Positions 29,681 through 41,189 are shown, numbered from the stretch's first letter. The stretch is 64,000 nucleotides of DNA from Photobacterium kishitanii (GCF_003026355.1 NZ_PYON01000013.1:53400-117399); one strand, 5' to 3'. The notes: generated by a model from the letters alone, not told the origin. Translations and numbers: made by a program.

Positions 29681-32602
29681 ATGCCATTTGCTTTGGGTCA
29701 ACGTTGGATCAGTGATACAGAAAGTGATTTAGGTTTGGGCACAGTCGTTGCGATTGAGCCACGAACTGTCACTTTGATGTTTCCAGCATCAGATGAAAAC
29801 CGCTTATACGCTCGCCATGATGCACCAGTTACCCGCGTAATGTTTAATGTTGGCGATGTGATTGAAAGCCACGAAGGCTGGTCGCTAAAAGTTGAAGCGA
29901 TCGAAGAAGATAAAGGAATTATCACTTATATCGGTACTCGTACAGATACCGAAGCAAGTGATGTTGCATTACGTGAAATATTTTTAAGCCATCAAATTCG
30001 ATTTAATAAACCGCAAGATAAATTATTTGCAGGCCAAATCGATCGCATGGATCGGTTTGCGTTACGCTACCGTGCGCTAAAAAACCAATATGAACAATTA
30101 AAAAGCCCATTACGTGGTTTATGTGGCATGCGTGCAGGTTTAATTCCACACCAACTTTACATCGCCCATGAAGTGGGTCGTCGTTACGCTCCACGCGTTT
30201 TACTGGCTGATGAAGTCGGTTTAGGTAAAACCATTGAAGCGGGTATGATCATCCACCAACAAGTGTTGTCAGGCCGTGCTGAACGTATTCTAATTTTGGT
30301 ACCAGAAACACTACAACACCAATGGCTCGTGGAAATGATGCGTCGTTTTAACCTTCACTTTTCTATTTTTGATGAAGAGCGTTGTGTTGAAGCTTTTGCT
30401 GACTCTGCCAACCCATTTGATACTGCACAATTTGTATTGTGTTCGCTTGATTTTCTACGTAAGAGTCGTCGCCGCTTTGAACAAGCGCTTGATGCCGATT
30501 GGGATCTATTGATTGTTGATGAAGCACATCACCTTGAGTGGAGTGAAGAGCGCCCAAGCCGTCAATATCAAGTGGTTGAAGCGATTGCTGAAAAAACGCC
30601 AGGGGTATTATTACTTACCGCAACCCCAGAACAATTAGGCCGTGAAAGTCACTTTGCACGCCTACGCTTATTGGATCCTGATCGTTTTTACGATTATGAC
30701 GCTTTTGTTGAAGAAGAGCGTCTATACGAACCTGTTGCAGATGCAGTATCTCAATTACTTGCGGGAGAAAAACTCAATAACAACGCCAAGCAAACCTTAA
30801 TTGATTTACTTGCTGGTCAAGATGTTGAGCCAATGATAACTGCCATTGAAAATGCGGCTACTGATGATGACGTAGCCGCATTAGAAGCTCGCCATGAACT
30901 GATCAGTAATCTGATGGATCGCCATGGTACTGGCCGCGTATTGTTCCGTAATACCCGTTCAGCTATCAAAGGTTTCCCTAAGCGTCACCTTAATATGTAT
31001 CCATTACCAATGCCTAATCAATACAGCACCGCAATGCGTGTTGCAAGTATGATGTCAGGTAAGCTAAGCATTAACGAAAAAGCCATTAAACTGCTTTACC
31101 CTGAAGATATCTATCAAGAATTTGAAGGTGAATCAGCCACATGGTGGAACTTTGATCCACGTATTAATTGGCTATTAGATATGCTAAAAGCCAACCGTAA
31201 TGAAAAAGTATTGGTGATCTGTTCTCGCGCTCAAACCGCGTTAACATTAGAGCAAGCATTACGTGAACGTGAAGGTATTCGTGCCACCGTGTTCCATGAA
31301 GGGATGTCAATTATTGAGCGCGATAAAGCCGCCGCGTATTTTGCTCAAGAAGAAAGTGGCGCTCAGGTCTTAATCTGTTCAGAAATTGGCTCTGAAGGGC
31401 GTAACTTTCAATTTGCTAATCAATTAGTAATGTTCGATTTACCAAGTAACCCTGACTTACTCGAGCAACGTATTGGTCGTTTAGATCGTATTGGTCAACA
31501 GCGTGAAATTGAAATTCATGTGCCGCATCTTGAGGGAACGTCACAAGCATTACTTGCACGTTGGTTCAACGAAGGTTTAAACGCTTTTGAAGAAACCTGC
31601 CCAACAGGTCGCCCAGTTTACGAAGCAGTATGTGAAGATCTCATCACTCTACTTGCAAGTGATAAGCAAGATAGCGATGCTCTAGAAGCTGTGATCACTC
31701 AAAGTGCTGCGCTACATAACGAACTCAAAGGCAAACTTGAACAAGGTCGTGATCGTTTACTTGAAATCCACTCTAACGGTGGTGAGGCTGCTCAACAATT
31801 AGTTGAACAAATCAGTAGCAAAGACGGCGATACCAACTTGGTCTCTTTCGCTCTTGGCTTATTTGACACTATCGGCCTTAACCAAGACGATAAAGGTGAA
31901 AACGCAATTGTAGTCACCCCATCGGAACACATGATGGTCGCGAGCTACCCAGGTTTACCGTATGACGGCTGTACGATTACTTTTGATCGAAATACGGCGC
32001 TATCACGCGAAGATCTGCACTTTATCAGCTGGGAACACCCAATGATTCAAGGTGGTATCGAATTACTATTGAGTGAAGGCGTTGGTACGACTGCTGTTTC
32101 ATTATTGAAAAACAAAGCATTACCAGTCGGTACGTTATTGTTAGAACTGATTTATGTGGTTGATGCGCAAGCACCAAAACAATCAGGCATCGGCCGTTTC
32201 TTACCGAAAACGCCAATTCGTATTTTACTTGATAGTAAAGGCAATAACCTGTCGGCGAATGTTGAGTTTGAAAGCTTTAACCGTCAGTTAAGCCCAATTA
32301 ACCGTCATTTAAGCAGTAAGCTAGTCAATTCAGTACAGAAAGAGATCCATACTTTAATTGCTCATGCTGAACGCGAAATTGATAAAGAGTTGGTTAGCGT
32401 TCGTAGCCAAGCACAAGCAGAGATGGAAGCAAGCTTACGCGCTGAACATCAACGCTTACTGGCACTAAAAGCGGTTAACCCAAATATTCGTGATGACGAA
32501 TTAGAATTGATTGAAACTCAAATTTTAGATTTGACCGATTACATTGCCAAAGCGCAAATTCAACTTGATTCATTACGTTTAATTGTTGTTAGTCATAACT
32601 AA
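29681..32602 (+). CDS. rapA: RNA polymerase-associated ATPase RapA (HepA)
   Basis: SWI2/SNF2-type ATPase that binds RNA polymerase and helps it recycle after termination. Length 973, close to the usual 968. N-terminal Tudor-like domains ([18 protein letters not shown]) are followed by helicase motif I DEVGLGKT at residues 177-184, the DEAH box LLIVDEAHH near 283, and motifs V-VI in [19 protein letters not shown] and [19 protein letters not shown] (about 570-610). Gene order rapA-rluA-(x)-djlA-lptD is conserved in gammaproteobacteria. A GC-rich terminator follows. Confidence 0.97.
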   Translation: MPFALGQRWISDTESDLGLGTVVAIEPRTVTLMFPASDENRLYARHDAPVTRVMFNVGDVIESHEGWSLKVEAIEEDKGIITYIGTRTDTEASDVALREIFLSHQIRFNKPQDKLFAGQIDRMDRFALRYRALKNQYEQLKSPLRGLCGMRAGLIPHQLYIAHEVGRRYAPRVLLADEVGLGKTIEAGMIIHQQVLSGRAERILILVPETLQHQWLVEMMRRFNLHFSIFDEERCVEAFADSANPFDTAQFVLCSLDFLRKSRRRFEQALDADWDLLIVDEAHHLEWSEERPSRQYQVVEAIAEKTPGVLLLTATPEQLGRESHFARLRLLDPDRFYDYDAFVEEERLYEPVADAVSQLLAGEKLNNNAKQTLIDLLAGQDVEPMITAIENAATDDDVAALEARHELISNLMDRHGTGRVLFRNTRSAIKGFPKRHLNMYPLPMPNQYSTAMRVASMMSGKLSINEKAIKLLYPEDIYQEFEGESATWWNFDPRINWLLDMLKANRNEKVLVICSRAQTALTLEQALREREGIRATVFHEGMSIIERDKAAAYFAQEESGAQVLICSEIGSEGRNFQFANQLVMFDLPSNPDLLEQRIGRLDRIGQQREIEIHVPHLEGTSQALLARWFNEGLNAFEETCPTGRPVYEAVCEDLITLLASDKQDSDALEAVITQSAALHNELKGKLEQGRDRLLEIHSNGGEAAQQLVEQISSKDGDTNLVSFALGLFDTIGLNQDDKGENAIVVTPSEHMMVASYPGLPYDGCTITFDRNTALSREDLHFISWEHPMIQGGIELLLSEGVGTTAVSLLKNKALPVGTLLLELIYVVDAQAPKQSGIGRFLPKTPIRILLDSKGNNLSANVEFESFNRQLSPINRHLSSKLVNSVQKEIHTLIAHAEREIDKELVSVRSQAQAEMEASLRAEHQRLLALKAVNPNIRDDELELIETQILDLTDYIAKAQIQLDSLRLIVVSHN

Positions 32603-32630
32603 TTACTGACGTTATTACCATAAAAACTCC

Positions 32631-32672
32631 GCCGCCGATTATATGTTTACAGCATCTGATCGGCGGCTTTTT
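32631..32672 (+). terminator. rapA terminator
   Basis: GCCGCCGAT/ATCGGCGGC stem with a 19-nt loop followed by T6. Confidence 0.85.
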
Positions 32673-32759
32673 TATGGTAGCAGTGCTATAGGCATACCAA
32701 TTATGAGGTATTCATATTAGTATGCTGACCAATTTTTTACTCTCACCAACGAGCGCATC

Positions 32760-33458
32760 ATGAAACCATTGCCAGTGCTGATCTACAATCCACCCACAGA
32801 TCCTTGGTTGGATACCCTTTTTATTGATAGTGATATTATTGCTGTCAACAAACCAGCAGGCCTGTTATCAAACCCAGGTCGTCAACCTGAGCACCATGAC
32901 AGTGTGTTTGCGCGCGTGTTAGCCCAATATCCTCAATCACAAATTGTGCATCGTTTAGATATGGGTACATCAGGCTTAATCGTATTAGCCTTAAATAAGG
33001 CAGCCGAACGCCATTTCAAAGCACAATTTCGTGAGCGTGAAACGAAAAAAGTCTATTACGCTCGAGTATGGGGACATCTAGAACATGATAGCGGTACGGT
33101 TGATTTGCCACTGATTTGTGATTGGCCAAATCGTCCTCGTCAAAAAGTGTGTTTTGATGATGGTAAGCCATCAGTTACTCACTATGAGGTATTAAGCCGC
33201 GATGATAAAACCACGCTAGTGCGTTTATTACCTATCACTGGTCGCTCTCATCAATTACGAGTACATATGCAAGCACTCGGGCACCCTATTTTAGGTGATG
33301 GCTTCTATGCTAATGACGAAGCGCTTGCAGCATCACCGCGACTGCTATTACACGCCGCTGAGCTAACCTTTACTCACCCTGGTACCGATGAGCCGATGCA
33401 TCTTTTCGCACCATGTGAATTTTATCCACAAGCACCAACTCAAACAATTTACCCATAA
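32760..33458 (+). CDS. rluA: Dual-specificity pseudouridine synthase RluA
   Basis: Makes pseudouridine at 23S rRNA position 746 and tRNA position 32. The 232 residues include the catalytic aspartate D67 in IVHRLDMGTSGL and the downstream family motifs LLPITGRSHQLRVHMQALGHP and LHAAELTFTHP. No S4 domain is present, as expected for RluA. It lies between rapA and the dehydrogenase gene, and the rapA-rluA pairing is conserved. Confidence 0.95.
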   Translation: MKPLPVLIYNPPTDPWLDTLFIDSDIIAVNKPAGLLSNPGRQPEHHDSVFARVLAQYPQSQIVHRLDMGTSGLIVLALNKAAERHFKAQFRERETKKVYYARVWGHLEHDSGTVDLPLICDWPNRPRQKVCFDDGKPSVTHYEVLSRDDKTTLVRLLPITGRSHQLRVHMQALGHPILGDGFYANDEALAASPRLLLHAAELTFTHPGTDEPMHLFAPCEFYPQAPTQTIYP

Positions 33459-33475
33459 GCGGTAGGCATCTTTAG

Positions 33476-33508
33476 CAATGAATGCTAGCGTAAAGCCTGC
33501 ATTCATTG
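33476..33508 (+). terminator. Hairpin after rluA
   Basis: CAATGAATGC/GCATTCATTG 10-bp stem around a 13-nt loop, followed by TTTATT; probable weak terminator just before the next gene. Confidence 0.55.
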
Positions 33509-33524
33509 TTTATTGAGGTTACCC

Positions 33525-34478
33525 ATGGAAACCATCGTTTTTCTTGATCATGGAACCATTCCGACACACATTAGTCTCCCTCGTCCAACCTTTTGTCACC
33601 AATGGCAGCAATACGATACCACCACACCAGCACAGATAATTGAACGACTTCAACATGCGACCATAGTGATCACTAATAAAGTTGTCCTCGATAGCCATAT
33701 TCTTGCCCAATTACCACAACTTAAATTTATCGCCATCGCCGCCACAGGCACTAATAATGTTGATCTCAATTATTGCCGAGCCCATAACATTGGAGTGGCG
33801 AATATTCAGGGTTACGCCACTCGTTCAGTACCAGAACATGTGATCGCAATGATTTTTGCTCTCAAACGTAACCTTGCTGGTTATCAGCAAGATATTGCTA
33901 ACGGTGAATGGCAACGCCAGCAGCAATTTTGTTTCTTTACGCATTCAATTACGGATGTTGCGGGATCGACCTTAGGCATTATCGGTAACGGCAGTTTAGG
34001 CAAAGCAGTTGCAGCACTCGCGCGTGCAATCGGAATCGAAGTTTTATTTGCAGAGCATCCAGGGGCAAATCAATGTCGTGATGGCTATCATCCCTTTGAG
34101 CAAGTATTACGTGAAGCTGACATCATTAGCCTTCATTGTCCGCTCACCTCAGCAACGAATAATATGATTGCAGCCCCGCAATTTAAATTAATGAAACCCA
34201 GCGCAATTATTATTAATACTGGCCGTGGCGGACTGATTAATGAACAGGCTTTGATTGATGCACTGCTCTCCCAACAAATAGCGGGCGCTGGTATTGATGT
34301 CTTTACTCAAGAGCCTGCGCCGATGTCTAATCCTTTAATTGCCCATAGCCATTTACCTAATTTAATTTTAACACCACACGTTGCGTGGGGATCTGACTCC
34401 GCTATTCAGGCATTAGTGAATCAGCTCATTGATAATATCAATAGCTTTCACCAAGGCACCCATAAAAATCGGCTTTAA
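33525..34478 (+). CDS. D-2-hydroxyacid dehydrogenase (hydroxypyruvate reductase-like)
   Basis: 317 residues. Start at the ATG at 33525 (METIVFLDHGTI) with TTGAGG just upstream; an in-frame codon four positions earlier is less likely. The Rossmann motif is GIIGNGSLGKAVA; the residue after beta-2 is glutamate (VLFAEHPG) where NAD-specific members often have aspartate. The catalytic trio is visible: Arg in INTGRGGLI, Glu in DVFTQEPAP and His in LTPHVAWG. The sequence is nearest to glycerate dehydrogenase/hydroxypyruvate reductase types, but substrate cannot be decided. It is an insertion in the otherwise conserved rluA-djlA order. Confidence 0.85.
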   Translation: METIVFLDHGTIPTHISLPRPTFCHQWQQYDTTTPAQIIERLQHATIVITNKVVLDSHILAQLPQLKFIAIAATGTNNVDLNYCRAHNIGVANIQGYATRSVPEHVIAMIFALKRNLAGYQQDIANGEWQRQQQFCFFTHSITDVAGSTLGIIGNGSLGKAVAALARAIGIEVLFAEHPGANQCRDGYHPFEQVLREADIISLHCPLTSATNNMIAAPQFKLMKPSAIIINTGRGGLINEQALIDALLSQQIAGAGIDVFTQEPAPMSNPLIAHSHLPNLILTPHVAWGSDSAIQALVNQLIDNINSFHQGTHKNRL

Positions 34479-34495
34479 TGATGATTTTTAGTGAC

Positions 34496-34524
34496 AAAAA
34501 AGCGAGCACTACGCTCGCTTTTTT
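34496..34524. terminator. Bidirectional terminator, dehydrogenase gene and djlA
   Basis: AAAAAAGCGAGC/GCTCGCTTTTTT stem with a 5-nt loop between convergent genes. Confidence 0.92.
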
Positions 34525-34558
34525 ATTTTAGTCGCTGGTTATAGCTATAAGCACAACC

Positions 34559-35410
34559 TTATTTAAAACCCTTTTCCTTTCGAATCAGATCATAAGCAGC
34601 TTGTAACTCTTGAGTTTTTTGTTTAGCGATTTCCATCATTTCTGGTGGTAAACCTTTAGCGGCCAATTTATCAGGATGGTGTTCATTCATTTGCTTACGG
34701 TAGGCACGCTTAACTTCTTGCGCAGAGGCATCATCATTAACACCCAACACTTTAAATGCATCCGCTAATTGATCACGCGTTGGTGGTGCTTGAAAACCAC
34801 CACCTTGCTGTTGGTACTGCTGATGAAATCCACCTTGCTGAAAGCGGAACGCCGCTTCTTGCATTTGCAAGCGTTGCTCTAGTTGCGCTTCTGAGAAACC
34901 AAGATAGCGTGCAATCACATGCAATAACTCACGCTCTTTCGGATGTAATTGCCCGTCAGCGAACGCAGCTTGAATTTGAAGCTCTAAGAAAAACTGTAAT
35001 AAATCAGCCCGTCCAGCACGACTACGGACACGATTAAGGGTTTCTTCTAATGGGAAGTTATCTTCTTTGCCTTCACGAAATGCATTTTGTGCTTGGCGAC
35101 GAGATTCGCCTTGCAGCCCCATCCGATCCATAATCGTACTAGCAACACGAATTTCGTTCTCAGTCACGCGACCTTTGGCTTTTGCCATGTGGCCCATAGT
35201 GGCAAAACAGGCATTAAAGAACTCCGCTTGGCGTTCAGCATTAGTGGCATTTTTACCGCCAAAACCACCAAAGCCGCCATTCATTTGGCGCGCATAAGCC
35301 TTGTCAAATTGATGGCCAATAAACAGCCCGATCAACAATCCAGGTAGCTTACCAATAGAGAGTCCTAGCAACGCGCCAATAATTTTTCCCCATATACCTG
35401 TTTTCTGCAT
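34559..35410 (-). CDS. djlA: Membrane-anchored DnaJ-like co-chaperone DjlA
   Basis: 283 residues: a single N-terminal glycine-rich transmembrane segment (IIGALLGLSIGKLPGLLIGL), a TerB-like central domain (about 55-175) and a C-terminal J domain (about 215-283) whose HPD motif is in NEHHPDKL. DjlA stimulates DnaK at the inner membrane and is linked to capsule and LPS stress signalling in E. coli. Divergent from lptD, the normal arrangement. Confidence 0.93.
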   Translation of the reverse strand: MQKTGIWGKIIGALLGLSIGKLPGLLIGLFIGHQFDKAYARQMNGGFGGFGGKNATNAERQAEFFNACFATMGHMAKAKGRVTENEIRVASTIMDRMGLQGESRRQAQNAFREGKEDNFPLEETLNRVRSRAGRADLLQFFLELQIQAAFADGQLHPKERELLHVIARYLGFSEAQLEQRLQMQEAAFRFQQGGFHQQYQQQGGGFQAPPTRDQLADAFKVLGVNDDASAQEVKRAYRKQMNEHHPDKLAAKGLPPEMMEIAKQKTQELQAAYDLIRKEKGFK

Positions 35411-35580
35411 TCTATACTCTCTGGTAATTCGTTAATTTTTTCACTGTTTACCCCACAGCATGCGCTGAAAAGATGCCGTCGCGTTAAATTTGCATTATGA
35501 TAGCTGTCATTTGTCGGGAATGCTTGTAAAAAGCGCAACAATTCGCCTTGCACCAAATTGATACAGGAATGTTGAATTAG

Positions 35581-37980
35581 ATGTCACTTACCTCTCACAG
35601 TTTACTAGCCACAATGATTAGCTTAGCCCTTTATGGCCCAGCAATGGCTGCCGACACCACCTCTACAAGTGGTGATGGTCACAACCAGCAAACCATTGCA
35701 GATCCCGCTAATAATACGATTAATGGTAACAAAGATCCTCTTGCGATGGTACGTGGCGTCTGCATCCCAGAAAAAGATCGCCAACAAGATACCAACAACG
35801 AACCGATCCATATCAGTGCTAACCGCGTTGAAGCGCAACAAAATAAAACCGCGGTATATTCTGGTGATGTGGTGGTCAAGCAAGGCACTCGTACTATTGT
35901 TGCTGATAAAGCAACTTTACAACAACCAGCCAATATTGTGACGGCTAACGGTAACGTTTTCTACCAAGATGGTGGCATGGATATTGATGCCAAACGCCTT
36001 ACGAGCGATCTTGATACTAAAGATGCCCAAATGGATGATGCCGTCTACCAAATGACCTGTCAGCCAGGTCGGGGTGATGCGAAATTAATTGAGCGTCGCA
36101 ATGTTGATGGCACACAGTTTTATAAGATGAAAGATGGCACCTACACCACTTGCCCGAATAACGATAAAAGCTGGCGCTTTGCCGCTGGCAGCCTCGAGCG
36201 TGATGGTGAGTCTCCGTTTGCAGATCTGTATAACGCCCGCTTTGAAGTACTCGATTTCCCAATATTTTATCTGCCTTGGTTACGCGTTCCAGTTACAGAG
36301 CAACGTCTTACTGGTTTCCTTTACCCGTCGCTTAGCTACGGCTCTAAAAACGGTATGGAAATTGAAACCCCATTTTACTGGAATATTGCCCCTAATTACG
36401 ATTTGACCTTTACACCTAAATACATGAATCACAGAGGGTTACAGCTAACGTCTAAATTCCGTTATCTGACTGACTTTGGTCAAGGCCAGTTCATTGGTGA
36501 ATATTTAGGTCACGACAAAAAACACCCAGATTACGATAAACGCTGGGGTATTCAGTGGACACATAGCGGTATTATCAACAAAAACTGGTTGCTGAACATT
36601 GATTACAGCAAAGTCAGTGATACTGCATATTTTGACGACGTTGATTCAACTATCGGCCAGCGTGAAGATAATAACCTGCTGCAAACCGCGTCATTAGCAT
36701 ATCGAAATGATAATTGGGACACCAGCTTAATGGTGCGTGACTTCCAACCACTCACTCCAAGTGGCGAAGGCACTCAATACCGATTAATGCCTCAACTATC
36801 AAGCACCTACTATAAGTCTGATCTGCCTTATGGCTTAGACTTTAGTTTGCCAATGAGTATCGGTAAGTTTGATACCGATGATCGAGCTAAACCGACAGCC
36901 GATCGAGTTACATTTGATCCAACATTAACCTTGCCATACGCGACACCGTGGTGGTCAGTCACGACTCAAGCAAAATTAAACTACGCACATTACAACCAAC
37001 AGTTTGATGTCAATGTTAATCCAAATTTAAGTACACTTGATAAAACAACTAATCGCACCGTACCTGAGTTTCGAGTTAACAGTAGTTTATACTTTGAGCG
37101 TGATACCTCCATTATGGGAGAACATTACACTCAAAGCTTAGAGCCACAACTACAATATTTATACGTTAAAAATGTTGATCAATCGGGGATTTATAACCCG
37201 GTTAATTATAGTGGTGGTGGTTACGACTCAACCCGTTTACAACAAGATTATTACGGCTTGTTTAGTGATCGTACTTATAGTGGTCAAGATTACATTGCTG
37301 CTGCTAACCAATTTACGGTTGGTGCCACAACTCGCTATTATGATGCAAACTTTAAGGAACGATTTACCCTTTCATTGGGTCAAATATTCTATATTGATAA
37401 ACCTGTCGCTGATGGCACAGAAGCAAAAAGCTATTCTGCAACGGCATTAGAAACCGAATTCAACCTTAATGATAACCTGTTCTTCAAGAGTGCAATGCAA
37501 TATGACTCAAGTAAGAATGAAATTCAGCAAGGCAGTACTGCAGTTGAATACCGTAATGGTCGCGTTTTTGTTCAACCTAGCTATCGTTATGTGTCTCGTT
37601 CTTATCTTGGTAATTATGTTGATGAAAATACATTAAAAGATAACGGTAATGATGGCATATCACAATTAGGGTTATCAGCAGGTTTTCCAATTAACGATAA
37701 TATTGATATTACTGCGGATTATTTCCAAGATATGAATGTCAATAAAATGCTAGAGAGTCGGGTCGGCCTAGTTTACCGCTCTGCATGTTGGATGATCGGT
37801 TTAAGCTATAATCGCTATGCAAAAAATGCATTGAGCCAAGATTTTACTGAGTATGACAGTAATGTTAGCTTCTCGTTTAGTCTACTTGGGCTTCAAGGTG
37901 CACGACCATTTGGTCAAACATCGACAGATGATGGCGGCAATATCTTAGGTTATGCTGACCCATTCACACTTAAAAATTAA
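35581..37980 (+). CDS. lptD: LPS-assembly outer membrane protein LptD
   Basis: Outer-membrane translocon that, with LptE, inserts lipopolysaccharide into the outer leaflet. 799 residues: signal peptide (about 1-24), periplasmic OstA/LptA-like beta-jellyroll (about 72-190; IHISANRVEAQQNKTAVYSG) and a C-terminal 26-strand barrel (aromatic-rich, for example FYWNIAPNYDLTFTPKYM). It contains only four cysteines: 61, 160, 191 and 736. By alignment to E. coli from memory, C191 corresponds to C173 and C736 to C725, while the C724 partner of the CC pair is alanine. It is first in lptD-surA-pdxA-rsmA. Confidence 0.95.
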   Translation: MSLTSHSLLATMISLALYGPAMAADTTSTSGDGHNQQTIADPANNTINGNKDPLAMVRGVCIPEKDRQQDTNNEPIHISANRVEAQQNKTAVYSGDVVVKQGTRTIVADKATLQQPANIVTANGNVFYQDGGMDIDAKRLTSDLDTKDAQMDDAVYQMTCQPGRGDAKLIERRNVDGTQFYKMKDGTYTTCPNNDKSWRFAAGSLERDGESPFADLYNARFEVLDFPIFYLPWLRVPVTEQRLTGFLYPSLSYGSKNGMEIETPFYWNIAPNYDLTFTPKYMNHRGLQLTSKFRYLTDFGQGQFIGEYLGHDKKHPDYDKRWGIQWTHSGIINKNWLLNIDYSKVSDTAYFDDVDSTIGQREDNNLLQTASLAYRNDNWDTSLMVRDFQPLTPSGEGTQYRLMPQLSSTYYKSDLPYGLDFSLPMSIGKFDTDDRAKPTADRVTFDPTLTLPYATPWWSVTTQAKLNYAHYNQQFDVNVNPNLSTLDKTTNRTVPEFRVNSSLYFERDTSIMGEHYTQSLEPQLQYLYVKNVDQSGIYNPVNYSGGGYDSTRLQQDYYGLFSDRTYSGQDYIAAANQFTVGATTRYYDANFKERFTLSLGQIFYIDKPVADGTEAKSYSATALETEFNLNDNLFFKSAMQYDSSKNEIQQGSTAVEYRNGRVFVQPSYRYVSRSYLGNYVDENTLKDNGNDGISQLGLSAGFPINDNIDITADYFQDMNVNKMLESRVGLVYRSACWMIGLSYNRYAKNALSQDFTEYDSNVSFSFSLLGLQGARPFGQTSTDDGGNILGYADPFTLKN

Positions 37981-38027
37981 TGATCGTGGCGATAATACAT
38001 ATCGCCACTCAACATGACGGACTATAA

Positions 38028-39335
38028 ATGAAAAAGTGGAAGTATTCGGCGCTAAGCGTAATGCTCATGGGGATGACAGCGACAGCAATGGCAGCTCCTC
38101 AACCGCAAGAATTAAATCAAATTGTAACCACGGTTAACGATGGTGTCATTTTACAAAGTGACGTCAATGCAATGCTTAAAACTGTTCATCTAAATGCGGC
38201 AGCAGAGGGCCAACAACTGCCCCCTAATAATATTTTACGCCAGCAAGTGATGGACAAATTAATCATGGAAAGTTTGCAAATCCAGCAAGCAAAACAGCTA
38301 GGATTACGCATTGACGACAATCAACTTGATCAAGCGATTGCTGATGTTGCTAAGCAACGAAATATGACCGTGGCTCAACTACGTCAAGATTTAGCGAGTG
38401 CCGGTATCAGCTTCTCAATGTTCCGTGAGCAATTACGTAACGATATGCTAGCTTCTGAAGCGCGTACCATTATTGTCCGTAAACGAGTGAATATTCTGCC
38501 ACAAGAAGTGGATAGTTTAGCCGCACAGCTAGCAAAACAAACTCAGCAAAACGTCCAGTACAACATTAGCCAAATTCAAATTGCTGTCGATGATGATGCA
38601 AACAAAGCGACCCGTGAAAAAGCGAAGCAAGAAGCTGATAAAATTTATGCCCAATTAAAACAAGGCGCTAATTTTGCTGAATTGGCTTATCGCTACTCAA
38701 AAGGCCCTAAAGCCCTTAAAGGTGGAGAATGGGGTTGGATGAGTAAAGATGAAATGCCAACTATCTTTGCTGACCAAATTAAAACCAGCGGTAAAGACAG
38801 TGTAATTGGTCCTTTCCGTAGCGGTGTTGGTTACCATATTTTAAAAATTAATGACGTTAAAGGCATGCCAACAGTTTCTGCGGTTGAAGTAAAAGCACGT
38901 CATATTTTAATTAAAACCTCCATCATTTTAAGTGACGCCGCAGCTAAAAAAGAATTACAACAAATTCGCCAGAAGATCATTAGTGGTAAAGAAACCTTTG
39001 CTGCAGCAGCAAAACAATACAGCGAAGATCCAGGCTCAGCGGCTAATGGTGGTCAACTAGGTTGGCAAGTACCATCAATGTATGCACCTGCTTTTGAAAA
39101 AGAAGTAGAAACATTGCCAGTAGATCAAATTAGCCAACCATTTAAATCTCAGTTTGGTTGGCACATTGTTGAAGTTGAAGGTCGCCGTAATGTCGATCGT
39201 ACTGAAGCTGCATTAAAGAACCGTGCCGCACAGATTTTATTTAACCGTAAATTCAATGAAGAAGCACAAACTTGGTTACAAGAACTTCGTGCTGGTGCCT
39301 ACATTGAACAAATGAATAAGGTAAATAATGGCTAA
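38028..39335 (+). CDS. surA: Periplasmic chaperone and peptidyl-prolyl isomerase SurA
   Basis: Main chaperone delivering outer membrane proteins, including LptD, to the Bam complex. 435 residues: signal peptide ending AMAAP, N-terminal chaperone domain (about 25-175), two parvulin domains (about 175-280 and 285-385; markers [20 protein letters not shown] and [16 protein letters not shown]) and a C-terminal helix. Starts 47 nt after lptD and overlaps pdxA by 8 nt. Confidence 0.96.
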   Translation: MKKWKYSALSVMLMGMTATAMAAPQPQELNQIVTTVNDGVILQSDVNAMLKTVHLNAAAEGQQLPPNNILRQQVMDKLIMESLQIQQAKQLGLRIDDNQLDQAIADVAKQRNMTVAQLRQDLASAGISFSMFREQLRNDMLASEARTIIVRKRVNILPQEVDSLAAQLAKQTQQNVQYNISQIQIAVDDDANKATREKAKQEADKIYAQLKQGANFAELAYRYSKGPKALKGGEWGWMSKDEMPTIFADQIKTSGKDSVIGPFRSGVGYHILKINDVKGMPTVSAVEVKARHILIKTSIILSDAAAKKELQQIRQKIISGKETFAAAAKQYSEDPGSAANGGQLGWQVPSMYAPAFEKEVETLPVDQISQPFKSQFGWHIVEVEGRRNVDRTEAALKNRAAQILFNRKFNEEAQTWLQELRAGAYIEQMNKVNNG

Positions 39336-40338
39336 TAACAAGCAGGTGACTAACACACAACGGATTGCAATCACTCCAGGTGAACCGGCAGGAATTGGCC
39401 CAGATTTAGTCATTGCCTTGTGTCAGCAACATTGGCCGCATCAACTTGTAATTTGTGCTGATGCTCAGGTTATGGTAGAACGTGCGGCTCAATTAGGTTT
39501 GCCACTTACTATTTTGCCCTATCAATCTGAGTTACCAGCTCAACCACATCAAGCTGGCACCATGACAGTGGCTCAAATAGACAGTGCCGCTGAAGTTGTC
39601 TGTGGACAACTTGACGAGCAAAATGGTCTCTATGTATTAGCAACACTAGAACGTGCAGCTTCTGGCTGTATGAGTGGTGAATTTGCCGCGGTTGTTACAG
39701 GTCCAGTACACAAAGGCGTAATCAACCGCGCCGGAGTTTCTTTTAGTGGTCACACTGAATTTTTTGCACAGCAATCAGATACAGCACAAGTTGTTATGAT
39801 GCTGGCAACAGAAGGTTTACGGGTTGCATTAGTGACGACCCATATTCCTATAAGCTGTGTTTCTAAAGCCATTACCGAATCTCGACTTAAGCAAGTTATT
39901 CGTATCTTGCATGCTGACTTAGTGACTAAATTTGGTATTGCGTCCCCCAAAATTTATGTTTGCGGGCTCAATCCTCATGCCGGAGAAGACGGCTGTATGG
40001 GAATGGAAGAAATTGATACTATCATCCCAACATTAGAACAACTGCGTCAACAAGAAGGCATAAATTTGCTTGGACCATTTCCAGCAGATACTATCTTTCA
40101 AGAAAAATATTTAGCTGATGCCGATACGGTGTTAGCGATGTATCACGATCAAGGGTTACCGGTGCTGAAATACAAAGGCTTCGGTAAATCAGTCAACATT
40201 ACGTTGGGACTGCCCTTTATCAGAACTTCAGTAGATCATGGTACCGCACTGGAACTCGCAGGTACTGGGCAAGCAGACATAGGTAGCCTTCGGACAGCGC
40301 TATCCCACGCCCTCGAATTGGTAGAAAAACAAGCATGA
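39328..40338 (+). CDS. pdxA: 4-hydroxythreonine-4-phosphate dehydrogenase
   Basis: Oxidises 4-phosphohydroxy-L-threonine in pyridoxal phosphate synthesis. 336 residues with the N-terminal [16 protein letters not shown] and metal-binding histidines in FSGHTEFFA and [14 protein letters not shown], plus [11 protein letters not shown]. The ATG lies within the end of surA with an AAGG site, and its stop overlaps the rsmA ATG (ATGA), so surA-pdxA-rsmA are translationally linked. Confidence 0.96.
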   Translation: MANNKQVTNTQRIAITPGEPAGIGPDLVIALCQQHWPHQLVICADAQVMVERAAQLGLPLTILPYQSELPAQPHQAGTMTVAQIDSAAEVVCGQLDEQNGLYVLATLERAASGCMSGEFAAVVTGPVHKGVINRAGVSFSGHTEFFAQQSDTAQVVMMLATEGLRVALVTTHIPISCVSKAITESRLKQVIRILHADLVTKFGIASPKIYVCGLNPHAGEDGCMGMEEIDTIIPTLEQLRQQEGINLLGPFPADTIFQEKYLADADTVLAMYHDQGLPVLKYKGFGKSVNITLGLPFIRTSVDHGTALELAGTGQADIGSLRTALSHALELVEKQA

Positions 40339-41153
40339 GCAGCGATCAAGTCCACTTAGGTCACCGCGCGCGTAAGCGCTTTGGCCAAAACTTTTTAAAA
40401 GACCCATATATTATTGATGGCATTGTGTCAGCGATTAACCCTCTACCAGGCCAAAACTTGGTAGAAATTGGCCCCGGCCTTGGTGCAATTACTGAATATG
40501 TTGGCAAATTAGTTGATAAATTTACCGTTATTGAACTTGACCGAGATCTGGCTGAGCGTTTACGTAACCATCCCGATCTTGCCTCAAAGCTAACGATCCA
40601 TGAAGGCGATGCAATGCGCTTCGACTTTACGCAACTTATTAAGCCAAATAATAAGCTACGTATCTTCGGTAATTTGCCTTACAACATCTCAACACCATTG
40701 ATGTTCCATATTTTTGAATTCCATAAAGACGTACTAGATATGCACTTTATGCTTCAAAAAGAAGTGGTTAATCGTCTAGCAGCCGGCCCAGGTAGCAAGG
40801 CTTATGGTCGTCTAACAGTAATGGCACAATACTACTGTAAAGTGATGCCTGTATTGGAAGTTCCACCAGAATCTTTCGTACCAGCACCGAAAGTTGATTC
40901 TGCGGTAGTACGTTTAACGCCATATGAAGTTTTACCTTACCCATGTACTAACCTAAAATGGCTAGATCGTGTGTGTCGTGAAGGCTTCAACCAACGTCGT
41001 AAAACAATTCGTAACTGTTACAAAGGCTTGTTCACTCCAGAACAACTTGAAGCGCTAGGCGTTAATCCTGGCCACCGCCCTGAAAACATTACGGTTGAGC
41101 AATTTGTTGCTATGGCTAATTGGCTTGATGTTAATTTCCAAAAAGAACAATAA
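40335..41153 (+). CDS. rsmA: 16S rRNA dimethyladenosine transferase RsmA (KsgA)
   Basis: Dimethylates two adjacent adenosines (A1518, A1519) in 16S rRNA helix 45, a late checkpoint in 30S assembly. 272 residues with FGQNFLKD near the start, SAM motif [12 protein letters not shown], acidic motif [12 protein letters not shown] and the catalytic NLPYNIS. The C-terminal domain has [11 protein letters not shown]. Overlaps pdxA by 4 nt. Followed by a strong hairpin that separates it from apaG. Confidence 0.97.
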   Translation: MSSDQVHLGHRARKRFGQNFLKDPYIIDGIVSAINPLPGQNLVEIGPGLGAITEYVGKLVDKFTVIELDRDLAERLRNHPDLASKLTIHEGDAMRFDFTQLIKPNNKLRIFGNLPYNISTPLMFHIFEFHKDVLDMHFMLQKEVVNRLAAGPGSKAYGRLTVMAQYYCKVMPVLEVPPESFVPAPKVDSAVVRLTPYEVLPYPCTNLKWLDRVCREGFNQRRKTIRNCYKGLFTPEQLEALGVNPGHRPENITVEQFVAMANWLDVNFQKEQ

Positions 41154-41189
41154 CCGCTATAACCTACTTATAACGGCGTAAATAACCTT

